Origin: Mesorhizobium sp.
GTDB taxonomy: Bacteria; Pseudomonadota; Alphaproteobacteria; Rhizobiales; Rhizobiaceae
NCBI GenBank assembly: GCA_004020645.1
Contig: SAQL01000024.1
Location: 36,374 to 100,373, forward strand
Direction of reading: 5' to 3'
Length of the DNA: 64,000 nt
Below are positions 41,655 to 50,300 of this stretch, one piece after another. The first letter of the stretch is position 1. Every line of letters starts with the position of its first letter. The position numbers were made by a program, and so were the translations under genes. The notes under the pieces were generated by a model, which saw only the letters and a program-made list of their open reading frames with translations, was not told where the DNA came from and ran no database searches.

Positions 41655-42713
41655 ATGGCATCGGTAACAATCAACAACGTGCAGAAGGCTTTCGGAGCCA
41701 CCAAGATCATTCACGACGTCAGCGTCGATATCGCCGACGGCGAGTTCGTCATCCTGGTCGGCCCGTCGGGATGCGGAAAGTCGACGCTGCTGCGCATGAT
41801 CGCCGGCCTTGAAACGATCTCCGGCGGGAAGATCGCCATTGGCGAACGCATGGTCAACAATCTGCGGGCGCGGGACCGGAACATCGCCATGGTGTTCCAG
41901 AATTACGCGCTCTATCCGCATATGACGGTGGCCGACAATATGGGCTTTGCCCTCAAGATCAAGAAAGCCGATCCGGCCGACACCGCTGGCCGCGTCAGGA
42001 ATGCCGCCAGCATCCTTGGCCTGGAAAAGCTGCTTGAGCGCTATCCGCGTCAGCTCTCAGGCGGCCAGCGCCAGCGCGTTGCCATGGGCCGCGCCATCGT
42101 GCGCGACCCGCAGGTCTTCCTGTTCGACGAGCCGCTCTCCAATCTCGACGCCAAGCTGCGCGTCCAGATGCGCGGCGAGATCAAGGCGCTGCACCAGCGG
42201 CTGGGCACCACCACCATCTACGTCACGCATGACCAGATCGAAGCGATGACGATGGCCGACAAGATCGTCGTGCTGCATGACGGCCTGGTCGAGCAGATCG
42301 GCGCGCCGCTCGACCTCTACGACCGGCCGGCCAATCTCTTCGTTGCCGGCTTTATCGGCTCGCCCGCCATGAATTTTATTGCCGGCCGCATCGAGGAAGG
42401 CGTGTTCCGCAGCGCCGGCGGGCTGATCCTGCCGCTGCCGGAAGGCGCCCGCCCGGCTGACGCTGCAGGACGCGAACTTGTCTACGGCATCCGCCCCGAA
42501 CACATCCGCGCAACCGCCCAGGGCACGCCGGGCACGGTCACGCTTCTGGAAGCCACGGGTTCGGAAATCTTCGCCAAGGTCGACTGCGCCGGCGAGGAAA
42601 TTTCGTGCCTGTTCCGCGAGCGGCTACCGCTCAAGCAGGGCGCGCAGATACGGATCGAAGTCGATCGCGCCTGCGCCCACCTGTTCGACGCGAAAACCGG
42701 CCAGCGTATCTGA
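41655..42713 (+). CDS. Sugar ABC transporter ATPase (UgpC/MalK type)
   Basis: 352 residues. Walker A GPSGCGKSTLLRMIAGLE, Q-loop VFQNYALYPHM, signature LSGGQRQRVAMGRA, Walker B FLFDEPLSNLD, THDQIEAMTMAD, and a C-terminal OB-type domain (from about 235) with YGIRPEHI. ATG 41655 follows CCGGAGAAA. Last gene of the second importer; the paralogue at 26922 shares much of its sequence. Confidence 0.95.
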   Translation: MASVTINNVQKAFGATKIIHDVSVDIADGEFVILVGPSGCGKSTLLRMIAGLETISGGKIAIGERMVNNLRARDRNIAMVFQNYALYPHMTVADNMGFALKIKKADPADTAGRVRNAASILGLEKLLERYPRQLSGGQRQRVAMGRAIVRDPQVFLFDEPLSNLDAKLRVQMRGEIKALHQRLGTTTIYVTHDQIEAMTMADKIVVLHDGLVEQIGAPLDLYDRPANLFVAGFIGSPAMNFIAGRIEEGVFRSAGGLILPLPEGARPADAAGRELVYGIRPEHIRATAQGTPGTVTLLEATGSEIFAKVDCAGEEISCLFRERLPLKQGAQIRIEVDRACAHLFDAKTGQRI

Positions 42714-42761
42714 TTGGCGTGGCCTGCGCGGCGGGTTCGCTCACGGCTGCGGTTCACTAGT

Positions 42762-42992
42762 CTAGAGCCAGATACCATCTTTGCGGTCGAGCGGGCCAAC
42801 GCTCTCGGGTCCCGGATCAGCTTCTGCGGCTTCTGCGCCGTAGACCGTCCAGAGCATGTAGACAAAATACCCGATCTGCAAAACTATCGGGCTGATGATC
42901 GCCCAGCCGATTGAACCCGTTGCCCAATACGTCGAGATCGACACAAGGCACGACGTAGTGAGTATCCCCACCAGGACCTGCAGAACATTCAT
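42762..42992 (-). CDS. Small inner-membrane protein, SyrA/ExoX-like exopolysaccharide repressor family
   Basis: 76 residues with two predicted helices (VLQVLVGILTTSCLVSIS and WAIISPIVLQIGYFVYMLW). The pattern TYWATGSIGWAIISPIVLQIGYF matches what I know of rhizobial SyrA/ExoX-type proteins, which have ATGS then LQIGYF. These small membrane proteins modulate exopolysaccharide synthesis. ATG 42992 is chosen to begin right before the helix; the frame extends to TTG 43043. The tail (EAAEADPGPESVG) is charged and cytosolic. Stands alone. Confidence 0.6.
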   Translation of the reverse strand: MNVLQVLVGILTTSCLVSISTYWATGSIGWAIISPIVLQIGYFVYMLWTVYGAEAAEADPGPESVGPLDRKDGIWL

Positions 42993-43502
42993 CTGTTTTT
43001 TCAAAGCGTCCCGGAACTGACAACAGCCGAGAGGCTCCCCCAACCCAATACTCGATACTCGATACCCCGAACCAACATCCCATTATTTTAGATGTTGCGC
43101 AAGTACCATGTCGGGTAGCGGCTGCGACATGCAACCTTCAGTTTAAAATGTTGATTCCGGCGGTCTGTGGGCTGCCGACGAAGGGTGTAAAAAGCTGGTG
43201 GAGGCGACTCTCGCGAATGGCTCCGCCTGGGGCGATCGGGTGTATCCTCATCGTCGTCCGCCTTGGCCTGTCCTGCAGGCGATTCACACCGCAGGTGGAG
43301 CAAGTTGCCGTCCTGCAAGCGGGGAAGCCGATTGGCCAGGCCAGGACGACAGCACGGCCTAGGCAGATCGGTCAGCCTCCCATCATCCCAGCGGATGACC
43401 TAACCTTCCAATCGGCCGCGGTCCAAAGCAGGTGCAGATATCTGGTTAGAGGAGATCCATAGACCAAAAATTCCGATTGGCGTCCTAGCCCCTTTGTGAT
43501 CG
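42993..43502. other. Intergenic region without clear genes
   Basis: About 510 bp between the SyrA-like gene and the GGDEF protein's stop. Upstream half should hold the promoter of the 42762 gene. An open plus-strand frame (43148-43462) exists but has no ribosome site and no protein-like features. No repeat or RNA gene noticed. Confidence 0.4.
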
Positions 43503-44249
43503 TCAACTGGGCAGACGAGACAGTTCGAAGTCGGTTCCATTTCTGGATAGCAGCTGCTCGGCGGACCGGAACATGTCGTCAAACGCGAGTTCATTCTCGA
43601 AGACAACCCCTCCGACGCCTATGCTCAGGACATCCTCCGCCCCTTTTGGCGCGAAATAGACTTGCGCAACGCGCGCCCGGATACGCTCACCGACCTCCTT
43701 GGCGTCTTCTTCGGTGGCACCAGGTAGAAATACCCCAAAGATGGATATCCCTATGCGGCCGATCAGATCCTCCTCGCGCACTGATGACTTTATGGTCGAG
43801 GCAATGAGCCGCAAGGCCTCGTCGCCCCATTCAATACCAAATCGCAAGTTGATGGATCGAAGGTGTTCGGGATGGATGACCAGGAAGGCGCCCGAACGAG
43901 AGCCACGCTCAGATGGCTTCTTTACTCTCCGTTCGATGATCGAAGTAAAGACCGTTCCGTTCAAGCAGCCCGTCAGGCCGTCGTAGGTCGCTGACTTGTT
44001 TAACTCTTGCCGATAGCGGCGGATCTCAACCCGACCCCAGCCGATCAACAGGAAAAGCGGTAGCCCAATGGCGAGGGGGACGAGCGTAGCCGTGACAACG
44101 CCGCGTCCGAACGGCGTGAGCCCATCGGCGAACAGCAGCAGATAGTTGAGGGCTAGCGAAAAGCCCAAACTCCCGGCGGTCCCCAGAAGCGTCAGCCATG
44201 CGATACTCTTCCACGCCTGGGCAGAGCTGTTCGCCATCGATTTTGTCAC
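43503..44249 (-). CDS. Membrane protein with degenerate GGDEF domain
   Basis: 248 residues. Two predicted membrane helices (SIAWLTLLGTAGSLGFSLALNYLLLF and VVTATLVPLAIGLPLFLLIGW) then a GGDEF-fold domain from about residue 100 (ATYDGLTGCLNGTVF, ERGSRSGAFLVIHPEHLRSIN, WGDEALRLIAS). The active-site motif at the GGDEF position reads GISIF (RIGISIFGVFLPG), so diguanylate cyclase activity is not expected. GTG 44249 is chosen because AGGAGA lies 8 bases before it; ATG 44279 is an alternative. No EAL or HAMP. Might sense c-di-GMP or act by binding partners. Confidence 0.85.
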   Translation of the reverse strand: MTKSMANSSAQAWKSIAWLTLLGTAGSLGFSLALNYLLLFADGLTPFGRGVVTATLVPLAIGLPLFLLIGWGRVEIRRYRQELNKSATYDGLTGCLNGTVFTSIIERRVKKPSERGSRSGAFLVIHPEHLRSINLRFGIEWGDEALRLIASTIKSSVREEDLIGRIGISIFGVFLPGATEEDAKEVGERIRARVAQVYFAPKGAEDVLSIGVGGVVFENELAFDDMFRSAEQLLSRNGTDFELSRLPS

Positions 44250-44361
44250 TAACCGATCTCCTGTCAGATAGGCTGGCATAAGGCCGGCAAGTTACGAATT
44301 CGGTCTCAAAAGCCAATACAATTTGATCGATCGGACTGAACGAGCTCTGGCTGACCCACAG

Positions 44362-44454
44362 ATGAGGCTGGCCCGCGAGAAAGATGGAAGACAAGAGTTA
44401 ACGAACCAAGTGTCGGCGCAGGCTGAACAACCAGCAGCGCAGGCAACCGCCTGA
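44362..44454 (+). CDS. Possible small ORF ending at a terminator
   Basis: 30 codons, beginning MRLAREKDGRQ and ending with an Ala/Gln-rich tail AEQPAAQATA before TGA 44452-44454. The frame is open further upstream to 44269 without a usual start (TTG at 44323). A hairpin and T-run terminator follows 14 bp later, which suggests a transcribed end. It could be the tail of a truncated gene. Confidence 0.3.
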   Translation: MRLAREKDGRQELTNQVSAQAEQPAAQATA

Positions 44455-44468
44455 TCAGCATGCTGCTC

Positions 44469-44514
44469 TAGAGCCTGCCCCGATAAAATCGGGATGGGGC
44501 TCTATCTTTTTTGT
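44469..44514 (+). terminator. Hairpin terminator after the 44362 ORF
   Basis: Arms AGAGCC..CCCCGA and TCGGG..GGGGCTCT around AAAA, followed by ATCTTTTTTGTTT. Typical intrinsic terminator on the plus strand. Confidence 0.65.
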
Positions 44515-44564
44515 TTGAGCATGATCGTTTCCGAAAACCGGATTCCACTTTCGGGATCATGCTC
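44510..44564. repeat. Intergenic palindromic element (related to 7063-7106)
   Basis: Perfect 10-bp arms GAGCATGATC (44517-44526) and GATCATGCTC (44555-44564) around CCGAAAACCGGATTCCAC. A degenerate copy lies at 7063-7106. I recall this motif as very common in Mesorhizobium-type intergenic DNA. Confidence 0.75.
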
Positions 44565-44625
44565 CAGCTTCGGCAAGTACGGTTCCCTGAGGGCTCAAAC
44601 GGCAAGGGCTCAAACGGCGAGCTGA

Positions 44626-45330
44626 CTATCGAGGCGGGCCGAATATACCCATCTCCGTATCGATAGCTGTCACCTCCGCCTTGCCGTAGATACCGCTCGG
44701 CAATGACAGGGCCCAGCCATTGGAAACCAGCCAGGCGCCGACATCCTGCCTGCCGAGCCTGCATGGGGCGGCGATAGCGAAACGATCAACTTCCGGCGGT
44801 ACGAAACAATTCAGTGCACGTCCGCGCAGCCAGGAGTTGAAAGCTGCGCGCGCGCGGTGGCCGCAAGGCCAGACGAAGTCATGAAAGGAACAGGTCTTGT
44901 CCGTGGCAATGCTCTGGACCCCACTGATGACCACCGTCCGTCCCATCGATTCGAAGATCGCGGACGAACTCGCAATCGGAGCGTAGAGCAGGACCTCCCG
45001 CCAGTCTTGCGGCATCGGCGTTTTCGGGGGCACGGCGAGACCGAGTTCGCTGAGTGGCGGACGGGGCTCGATCCGTTCGATTTCCGAAGAATCAAGTTGT
45101 GGCGGAGCGATGAGGTCCTGAGCAATCTTGCGTGCCGGCTCTCGCCGTTGAGCGTCGAGAACGGTTGCGCCCGGTCGGGTTAGCTGCTTGCCGCGTATAT
45201 CAGGAGACGGCGCAGGAACAGGCCGGTCGACCGAAAGCAAAGCCCCGCCCTGAATGATCAGGAGGAGCCCGGCCAGAAGCTCCAGGCTTGCGAGCGCGAC
45301 AGCCAAGCGGATGCGGCTCGGCCTGTCCAT
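44626..45330 (-). CDS. Membrane-anchored protein with nuclease-like (SNase) domain
   Basis: 234 residues. N-terminal helix (LAVALASLELLAGLLLIIQGGALL) acts as an anchor or signal. A Pro-rich linker follows, and the C-terminal half resembles the staphylococcal nuclease-like fold of rhizobial thermonuclease proteins: FVWPCGHRARAAFNSWLRGR, LNCFVPPEVDRF, CRLGRQDVGAWLVSNGWAL. I cannot confirm the catalytic Arg/Glu/Arg set, so activity is uncertain. Starts 34 bp after the stop of the lipoprotein gene at 45364, so the two are probably co-transcribed. Confidence 0.65.
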   Translation of the reverse strand: MDRPSRIRLAVALASLELLAGLLLIIQGGALLSVDRPVPAPSPDIRGKQLTRPGATVLDAQRREPARKIAQDLIAPPQLDSSEIERIEPRPPLSELGLAVPPKTPMPQDWREVLLYAPIASSSAIFESMGRTVVISGVQSIATDKTCSFHDFVWPCGHRARAAFNSWLRGRALNCFVPPEVDRFAIAAPCRLGRQDVGAWLVSNGWALSLPSGIYGKAEVTAIDTEMGIFGPPR

Positions 45331-45363
45331 CAGGTCGAGAAGGTCCTACGGGTTCGCGCCGGG

Positions 45364-46563
45364 TCAAAAACCCGACGTCGATCTGGCAACCAATTTGAGC
45401 GCACCCTTTTCAACTCGATAGAACGGCATTGATCGCTGGCTGGATCCGTCGGCGCGAAACCGGAATAGACCTGTGGATCCGCGAAACCCGCTCGGATTTT
45501 CGAGTACCTGTTTGCTGAAGCCATCGGGTCCAACCGCGCTGGCGATCCCAGCAGTTAGCGCAACCATATCATAGGCGTAGGCGACATTGACGTCGGGCTG
45601 ATAGTTATAGGTCGTCTTGAAGCGGTCGGCGATTGGTCCGGTTTCGCGCGGATCGAGCGTGGCGATATAGGCCCCTTCAAACAGCGGTTCGATGGGGCGT
45701 TCCAGCCAGCGGTTTGTTCCCACCACAGCGATTGTTCTTCGCGGGATACCCTTCGATTTCAGGGCGGCAAGGATTTGCAGCGGGCTGTCGTCTCCGCTGG
45801 CGACAATGACGGCGTCCGGAGCATCCACGAGTGAACTCATGTCGGTGACCGCTTTGGTGCCGCCGTCGCCTGCCGAGTACGGGATAGTGACCGCCAGCGT
45901 TGCGCCATAGATGCTTAGGCTGTTCGCGACCCGCTTTTCAACGGCACTGCCGTTCGAGCCAGCTGCGACAAGCAATACGAACTTCTTGCTGCCTTTCGCC
46001 GCGATGCCTGCGGCGCCCGCAGCCGCGCTGTCTGCCTCGCTGAGGCGCACGGCATAAACGCCGGGACCGCCGGTGAAATTGTTGGCAAGAGCCAACACTG
46101 GCGGCCGTTTCGGTCCCGACAATTTGGCAATATGCTGTGCCGCCGGTAGTTCGGTCGGACCGATGACGACTTTCGCCCCCGTCGTGATCGCCTTTATCGA
46201 CAATTCGCTGGCGTGTGCACTGTCGCCCTGCGTGTCCTCGACCGTCAGTGTGAGCAATCCATTGCCAAGATCCGCCATTGCGAGTTTTGCGGCATCGAGC
46301 ATCTTCCTGCCGGTTTCCCCCGTGGCTCCAGGGGCGGACAAGGGCAGCAGCATCGTGATCTTCGCCGAACCACTGCCGATCGATTGCGTCGCCTGGGCTC
46401 GGCCCGCAACTGCGGCGTCATTCTGCACTCCGGGTGCGGCGATTGCAGCCGGATCGAGCGCTTCGGAAACGCTGCCTTTCGACTGGCAACCTGACAATGT
46501 CACGGCGAGCACAAAGGCGATTGCCCTCGTCCGCAGCCAGAGGACCTGTCGGCCAGCTTCCAT
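45364..46563 (-). CDS. Lipoprotein with periplasmic-binding fold, LpoA/LivJ-like (penicillin-binding protein activator)
   Basis: 399 residues. Lipobox in VLAVTLSGCQS (Cys about residue 23), so membrane-anchored lipoprotein. After a linker, the type I periplasmic binding fold begins at KITMLLPLSAPGATGETGRK, with VVIGPTELPAAQHI and FVLLVAAGSNGSAVEKRVA. This is the alphaproteobacterial 'penicillin-binding protein activator' family, related to LpoA, which in enterobacteria stimulates PBP1A. ATG 46563 follows GGGTGGAAA. An open extension to 46884 is a different gene's DNA. A branched-chain amino-acid receptor is the alternative. Confidence 0.8.
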   Translation of the reverse strand: MEAGRQVLWLRTRAIAFVLAVTLSGCQSKGSVSEALDPAAIAAPGVQNDAAVAGRAQATQSIGSGSAKITMLLPLSAPGATGETGRKMLDAAKLAMADLGNGLLTLTVEDTQGDSAHASELSIKAITTGAKVVIGPTELPAAQHIAKLSGPKRPPVLALANNFTGGPGVYAVRLSEADSAAAGAAGIAAKGSKKFVLLVAAGSNGSAVEKRVANSLSIYGATLAVTIPYSAGDGGTKAVTDMSSLVDAPDAVIVASGDDSPLQILAALKSKGIPRRTIAVVGTNRWLERPIEPLFEGAYIATLDPRETGPIADRFKTTYNYQPDVNVAYAYDMVALTAGIASAVGPDGFSKQVLENPSGFRGSTGLFRFRADGSSQRSMPFYRVEKGALKLVARSTSGF

Positions 46564-46649
46564 GATTTTCCACCCTACGTGCCGCCGGGTCACTTCCCGG
46601 TCTGATCTTCCAGTCATGTCACGGCTGAGTTGCGCCGTCTTGTGGTTCT

Positions 46650-46933
46650 TTAGCCTGCAAAAGGCCGGGCTCTGAGCGCCTCCATCACGGCGTGTGCCAG
46701 CCGCGGTTCCAGGCCGTAGATCGACGACTGGCAGGTTGCAAATGCCTTCAGCGTTTCTCTCGTCCATTCCTGGGTGGCATAGCAGCGCGTCGGCCGCAAC
46801 CGCTCGGGCAAGCATTTTGTACTCTAGTGGATTGTTCCGACGCACCCGCGCCCGCATGCATGGCAAGCAGGTCAAAACCGACAAAGGCGATCGTTCCGGC
46901 GATCGCCCGCAGCAGTGTTCGGGCGGCCATCAT
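46650..46933 (-). pseudogene. Frameshifted gene for a small secreted protein
   Basis: One frame from ATG 46933 gives a signal-peptide-like start (MMAARTLLRAIAGTIAFVG, cleaved near GAGA) up to STRVQN. A neighbouring frame then gives a protein-like end (CYATQEWTRETLKAFATCQS, then YGLEPRLAHAVMEAL and stop at 46650). A one-base shift near 46815 would join them into a secreted protein of about 93 residues with two cysteines. A real pseudogene or a sequence error; family unknown. Confidence 0.5.
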
Positions 46934-46966
46934 TGTCAGCCAGCCGGCGCGTCGCCGCCTTTTTGG

Positions 46967-47338
46967 TCAGTTCATGTACTCGACCATGCGGTCGTGGAAA
47001 CACTCGCATTTATTCAGGTAGTCTTCGTCGCGATAATTTGTCTTCAAATAGCCGTAAGCCTTGCCGCAGGCGACTTTGGCCTCGGAAGCCCAGACGAAGA
47101 CAGGCCGTGACGAGTGGATCCATTCCGAGCTGTTGGCGACGGCGACAGACTCGTCCATCAGTTGCACTACCTGGGTCTTGAGATCGACGATGTTGTCGGT
47201 CCGCACCAGGTTGGACGTGCCCACGACGCGACAATAATCGACCGACGGAGCTTCGATGATGTCGGCGGCATACGCCGTCGATCCAACAGCCAGGAACAGT
47301 GTTGCACCGGCAGCCAGAAGTTTTGCAGACTTTTTCAT
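46967..47338 (-). CDS. Small secreted protein of unknown family, four cysteines
   Basis: 123 residues. Signal peptide MKKSAKLLAAGATLFLAVGS with cleavage after AYA; mature part about 100 residues with Cys in VDYCRVV, VACGKAY and NKCECFHD, enough for two disulfides. ATG 47338 follows GAGGGGAA. No known domain recognised. Located between the frameshifted secreted-protein gene and the adhesin, but not obviously in one operon. Confidence 0.75.
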   Translation of the reverse strand: MKKSAKLLAAGATLFLAVGSTAYAADIIEAPSVDYCRVVGTSNLVRTDNIVDLKTQVVQLMDESVAVANSSEWIHSSRPVFVWASEAKVACGKAYGYLKTNYRDEDYLNKCECFHDRMVEYMN

Positions 47339-47399
47339 GATGAATTCCCCTCTAAATTCGAATGTATAGCATAGCACCTAGCCCGTGTGCACTATTCCC

Positions 47400-50300
47400 C
47401 TAAACCGCATTGGCCGGGGTCGTATGCTGGGTTATTCCGTCGTCATAAAGCAGCGTGATCGTGCTGGACACCGGCACGTTGGTTAGCGTGGCGACGTCCA
47501 CGAAATTGGTGCCGTTGGCCGTACCGTCGGCATCGACGCTCAGCGTGCCGGTCCCCGCATCGTAGTTCACGAACTCGCCGATATTGGCTCCCCCCGGGGC
47601 TGTGTCGAACAACGACGTCAGGTCGATCACGTCGCCCTGGCCGCCGGCGCCGCTATAGTCGGAGATGAGGTCCTTGATGTCCAGCTGGTCGAGTTTGAAC
47701 GTATCAGCGCCGTTTCCTCCAGTCATTGTGTCTTGGCCGAAACCTCCAACGAGGAGATCGTTACCGTCGCCACCGCTGATAAGATCGCTGCCACCACCGC
47801 CGCTGAGGAAATCATTGCCTCCCCTGCCTATGATGACGTCATTGCCACCATTGCCATTGAGGTGGTCGATACCGGATGTGCCATAGATCTGGTCGGCCAA
47901 GGTGGCATCGCCATTCACCGTTATTCCGGGATCGCCTGGATCATGGGAGAAGAATTCGAATCTGACTGCACGGGCCTGGTAGTTGCCGCCATCATTGTCG
48001 AAATAGGAAACTGTCCATGTGTCGCCGGCGGCCGGTGGATTTGCGATCAGATAGTCCGCGAGCGTTGTCGTCGTTGCGGCCCCGTCGCCGTCGAGAAGGA
48101 AGATGTGGTCATAGTCGACGGTTGCCTTCATCAGGCCGGTGGCCGGGTCGAAGGTCCAACTCTGCTCGAATGTTCCGGCAGTCAAATCGTCTTCAACAAC
48201 TGCAAAACGGTTCGCTCCGATCCTGATCTCGACTTGAACTTCCTGCTCGCGATGCGATCCCGCACTGCCGTCTCCGAAGACACCTGGATTGCGTTCCCCT
48301 AGCGGGATCGGAGTTACGAAGGGCGACTCCTGGAAGTCGGTGTAGACTATTACTGTCGAGCCATGAGGATCGGCCGTTATGGCGTTTACCGTGGCTTGGG
48401 ACAGGCTCAGGTTCTGGGTCTGGTCGTTTCCGGACGTGAGCGGGCTATTGCCATTACCCACCTGTGCGGTATCGCTGGGCAGACTGGTCGGCGGGACTTC
48501 GTGGATGCCGACAGTCTGGGTGACGTGGGCGGTGCCGTCGAAGACGTCCAGCGATAGATTGACGTTGACGGTGTCGGTTACCGTTGCGGTCGGCCTGTAG
48601 ACCAGGTCGTCCAGCAGGTTGATGCCGCCGGCCGGATCGTAGAGCACAGTGCCGGCCGTCAGGGCGACGTAGGTGACGCCATCGAAATAGAACGTGCCTG
48701 TGGGGATCGTCCCCGTCGCGGTGACGATGAGGTTATCGCCATCCGCATCGGTCGGGATAGTCACCAGCAAGGGATATCCGTTGGGATAGCTCGGCGTGCT
48801 CAAAGTTTGCTGTGCCGGATCGCTCGACATCCAGTTCTGGGTGTTTGCGGCAACCGGGGCATTGTTGACGTCCGACAGGTTGATGGTCAGCGTCGTCGTC
48901 GACAGGTCGCCGTCGCCGTCCATGATGGTGTAGACGAAGGTGTCGGTGGCGCCGCCGGCCGGCACGGCGTTGGCAAAGCCGTCATAGCTGTAGGAGCCGT
49001 TGGCGTTCAGCGTCAGCGTGCCGTAGGTGCCGGCGATGCCGCCGCCCAGCCCGCCGCTCACCGGGCTGGCGGTGTTGCTGCCGGCGGCCACGCCGACAAC
49101 GCCGCCACCGGGCGCCGCACCGTCGGCGCCGAACACGTCGTCGGTGGCGTCGCTCAGCACGTTGCCGGTGGCGATGGCGCCCTCGGCCACGCTGTTGGTG
49201 TTGGCGTGCGCCGTCGGCACGTCGTCGACGACGTCGATGGTGATGGTGCTGGTGATGGTGTTGCCGTTGGCGTCGGTCGCCTGGTAGGTGAAGCTCTCGA
49301 CGTTGTCGACGGTGTTGGTGCCGTTGTTGGCATCGGCGCCGTCGACCGGTGCGGTCAGCGTGTAGCTGTAGGTGCCGTCGGCATTGAGGGTCAGCGTGCC
49401 ATGCGAGCCGGTCGCGCTGCCGACCAGCGCAAAGGTGTAGGGGCCGCTGCCGCCGGAGACGTTGTCGGCGACCGTGCCGGTCACCGTCTCGGCCGGGCTG
49501 GCCGGATTGCTGCCGATCGCCAGCGCCGCTTCGTTGACCGTGGCGTCGTCATTGGCGGCCGCCAGGCCGCTGTCCGACAGGGTGATGGTCAGCGTCGTCG
49601 TCGACAGGTCGCCGTCGCCGTCCATGATGGTGTAGACGAAGGTGTCGGTGGCGCCGCCGGCCGGCACGGCGTTGGCAAAGCCGTCATAGCTGTAGGAGCC
49701 GTTGGCGTTCAGCGTCAGCGTGCCGTAGGTGCCGGCAATGCCGCCGCCCAGCCCGCCGCTCACCGGGCTGGCGGTGTTGCTGCCGGCGGCCACGCCGACA
49801 ACGCCGCCACCGGCGGCCGCACCGTCGGCGCCGAACACGTCGTCGGTGCCGTCGCTCAGCACGTTGCCGGTGGCGATGGCGCCCTCGGCGACGCTGTTGG
49901 TGTCGGCGTGCGCCGTCGGCACGTCGTCGACGACGTCGATGGTGAGCGTATCGTTGGCGCTCTGCCCGTCCTGGTCGGTCAGCACCACTGCAAAGTTCTC
50001 GAACAGGCTGTTCTCGCCGAGGGCGGTGGGATGTGCCTCATTGTCGAGGAGCGTGTAGGTGTAGCTCACCTGACCTGTCGCGGCATCGTAGGCCGTCACA
50101 GCCAGCGTGTTGCCCTCCGGCGTCGTGAACGAGCCCGCCGTGAACACGCCATTGGTGATGAAGGCCTGACCACCGATCGTCAGCGAGGCAATGCCGTCGG
50201 GCGAGGAGATGGTGAAGGTGCCCGTACCGGTCTCGGCCGTGCTTGACGGGTTCGACCCGGGCCCGCCCGGCGTCCCGACATTCAACGCCTCTTCATTCAC

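Noticed and set aside
43148..43462. Plus-strand frame of 104 codons
   Set aside because: No ribosome site, no protein-like pattern, unusual codon composition; probably non-coding.
43503..44249. GGDEF protein considered as LapD partner of the LapG-like protease
   Set aside because: No periplasmic LapD output domain, HAMP or EAL domain; it is 8 kb away and has only a broken GGDEF domain.
48871..49945. Repeats considered as a CRISPR array
   Set aside because: Units are long (373 bp), in frame within a coding gene, with no short regular spacers and no cas genes nearby.
48807..50246. Open plus-strand frame of 479 codons with internal repeats
   Set aside because: Antisense to the adhesin; its repeats mirror the VCBS repeats of the true gene.
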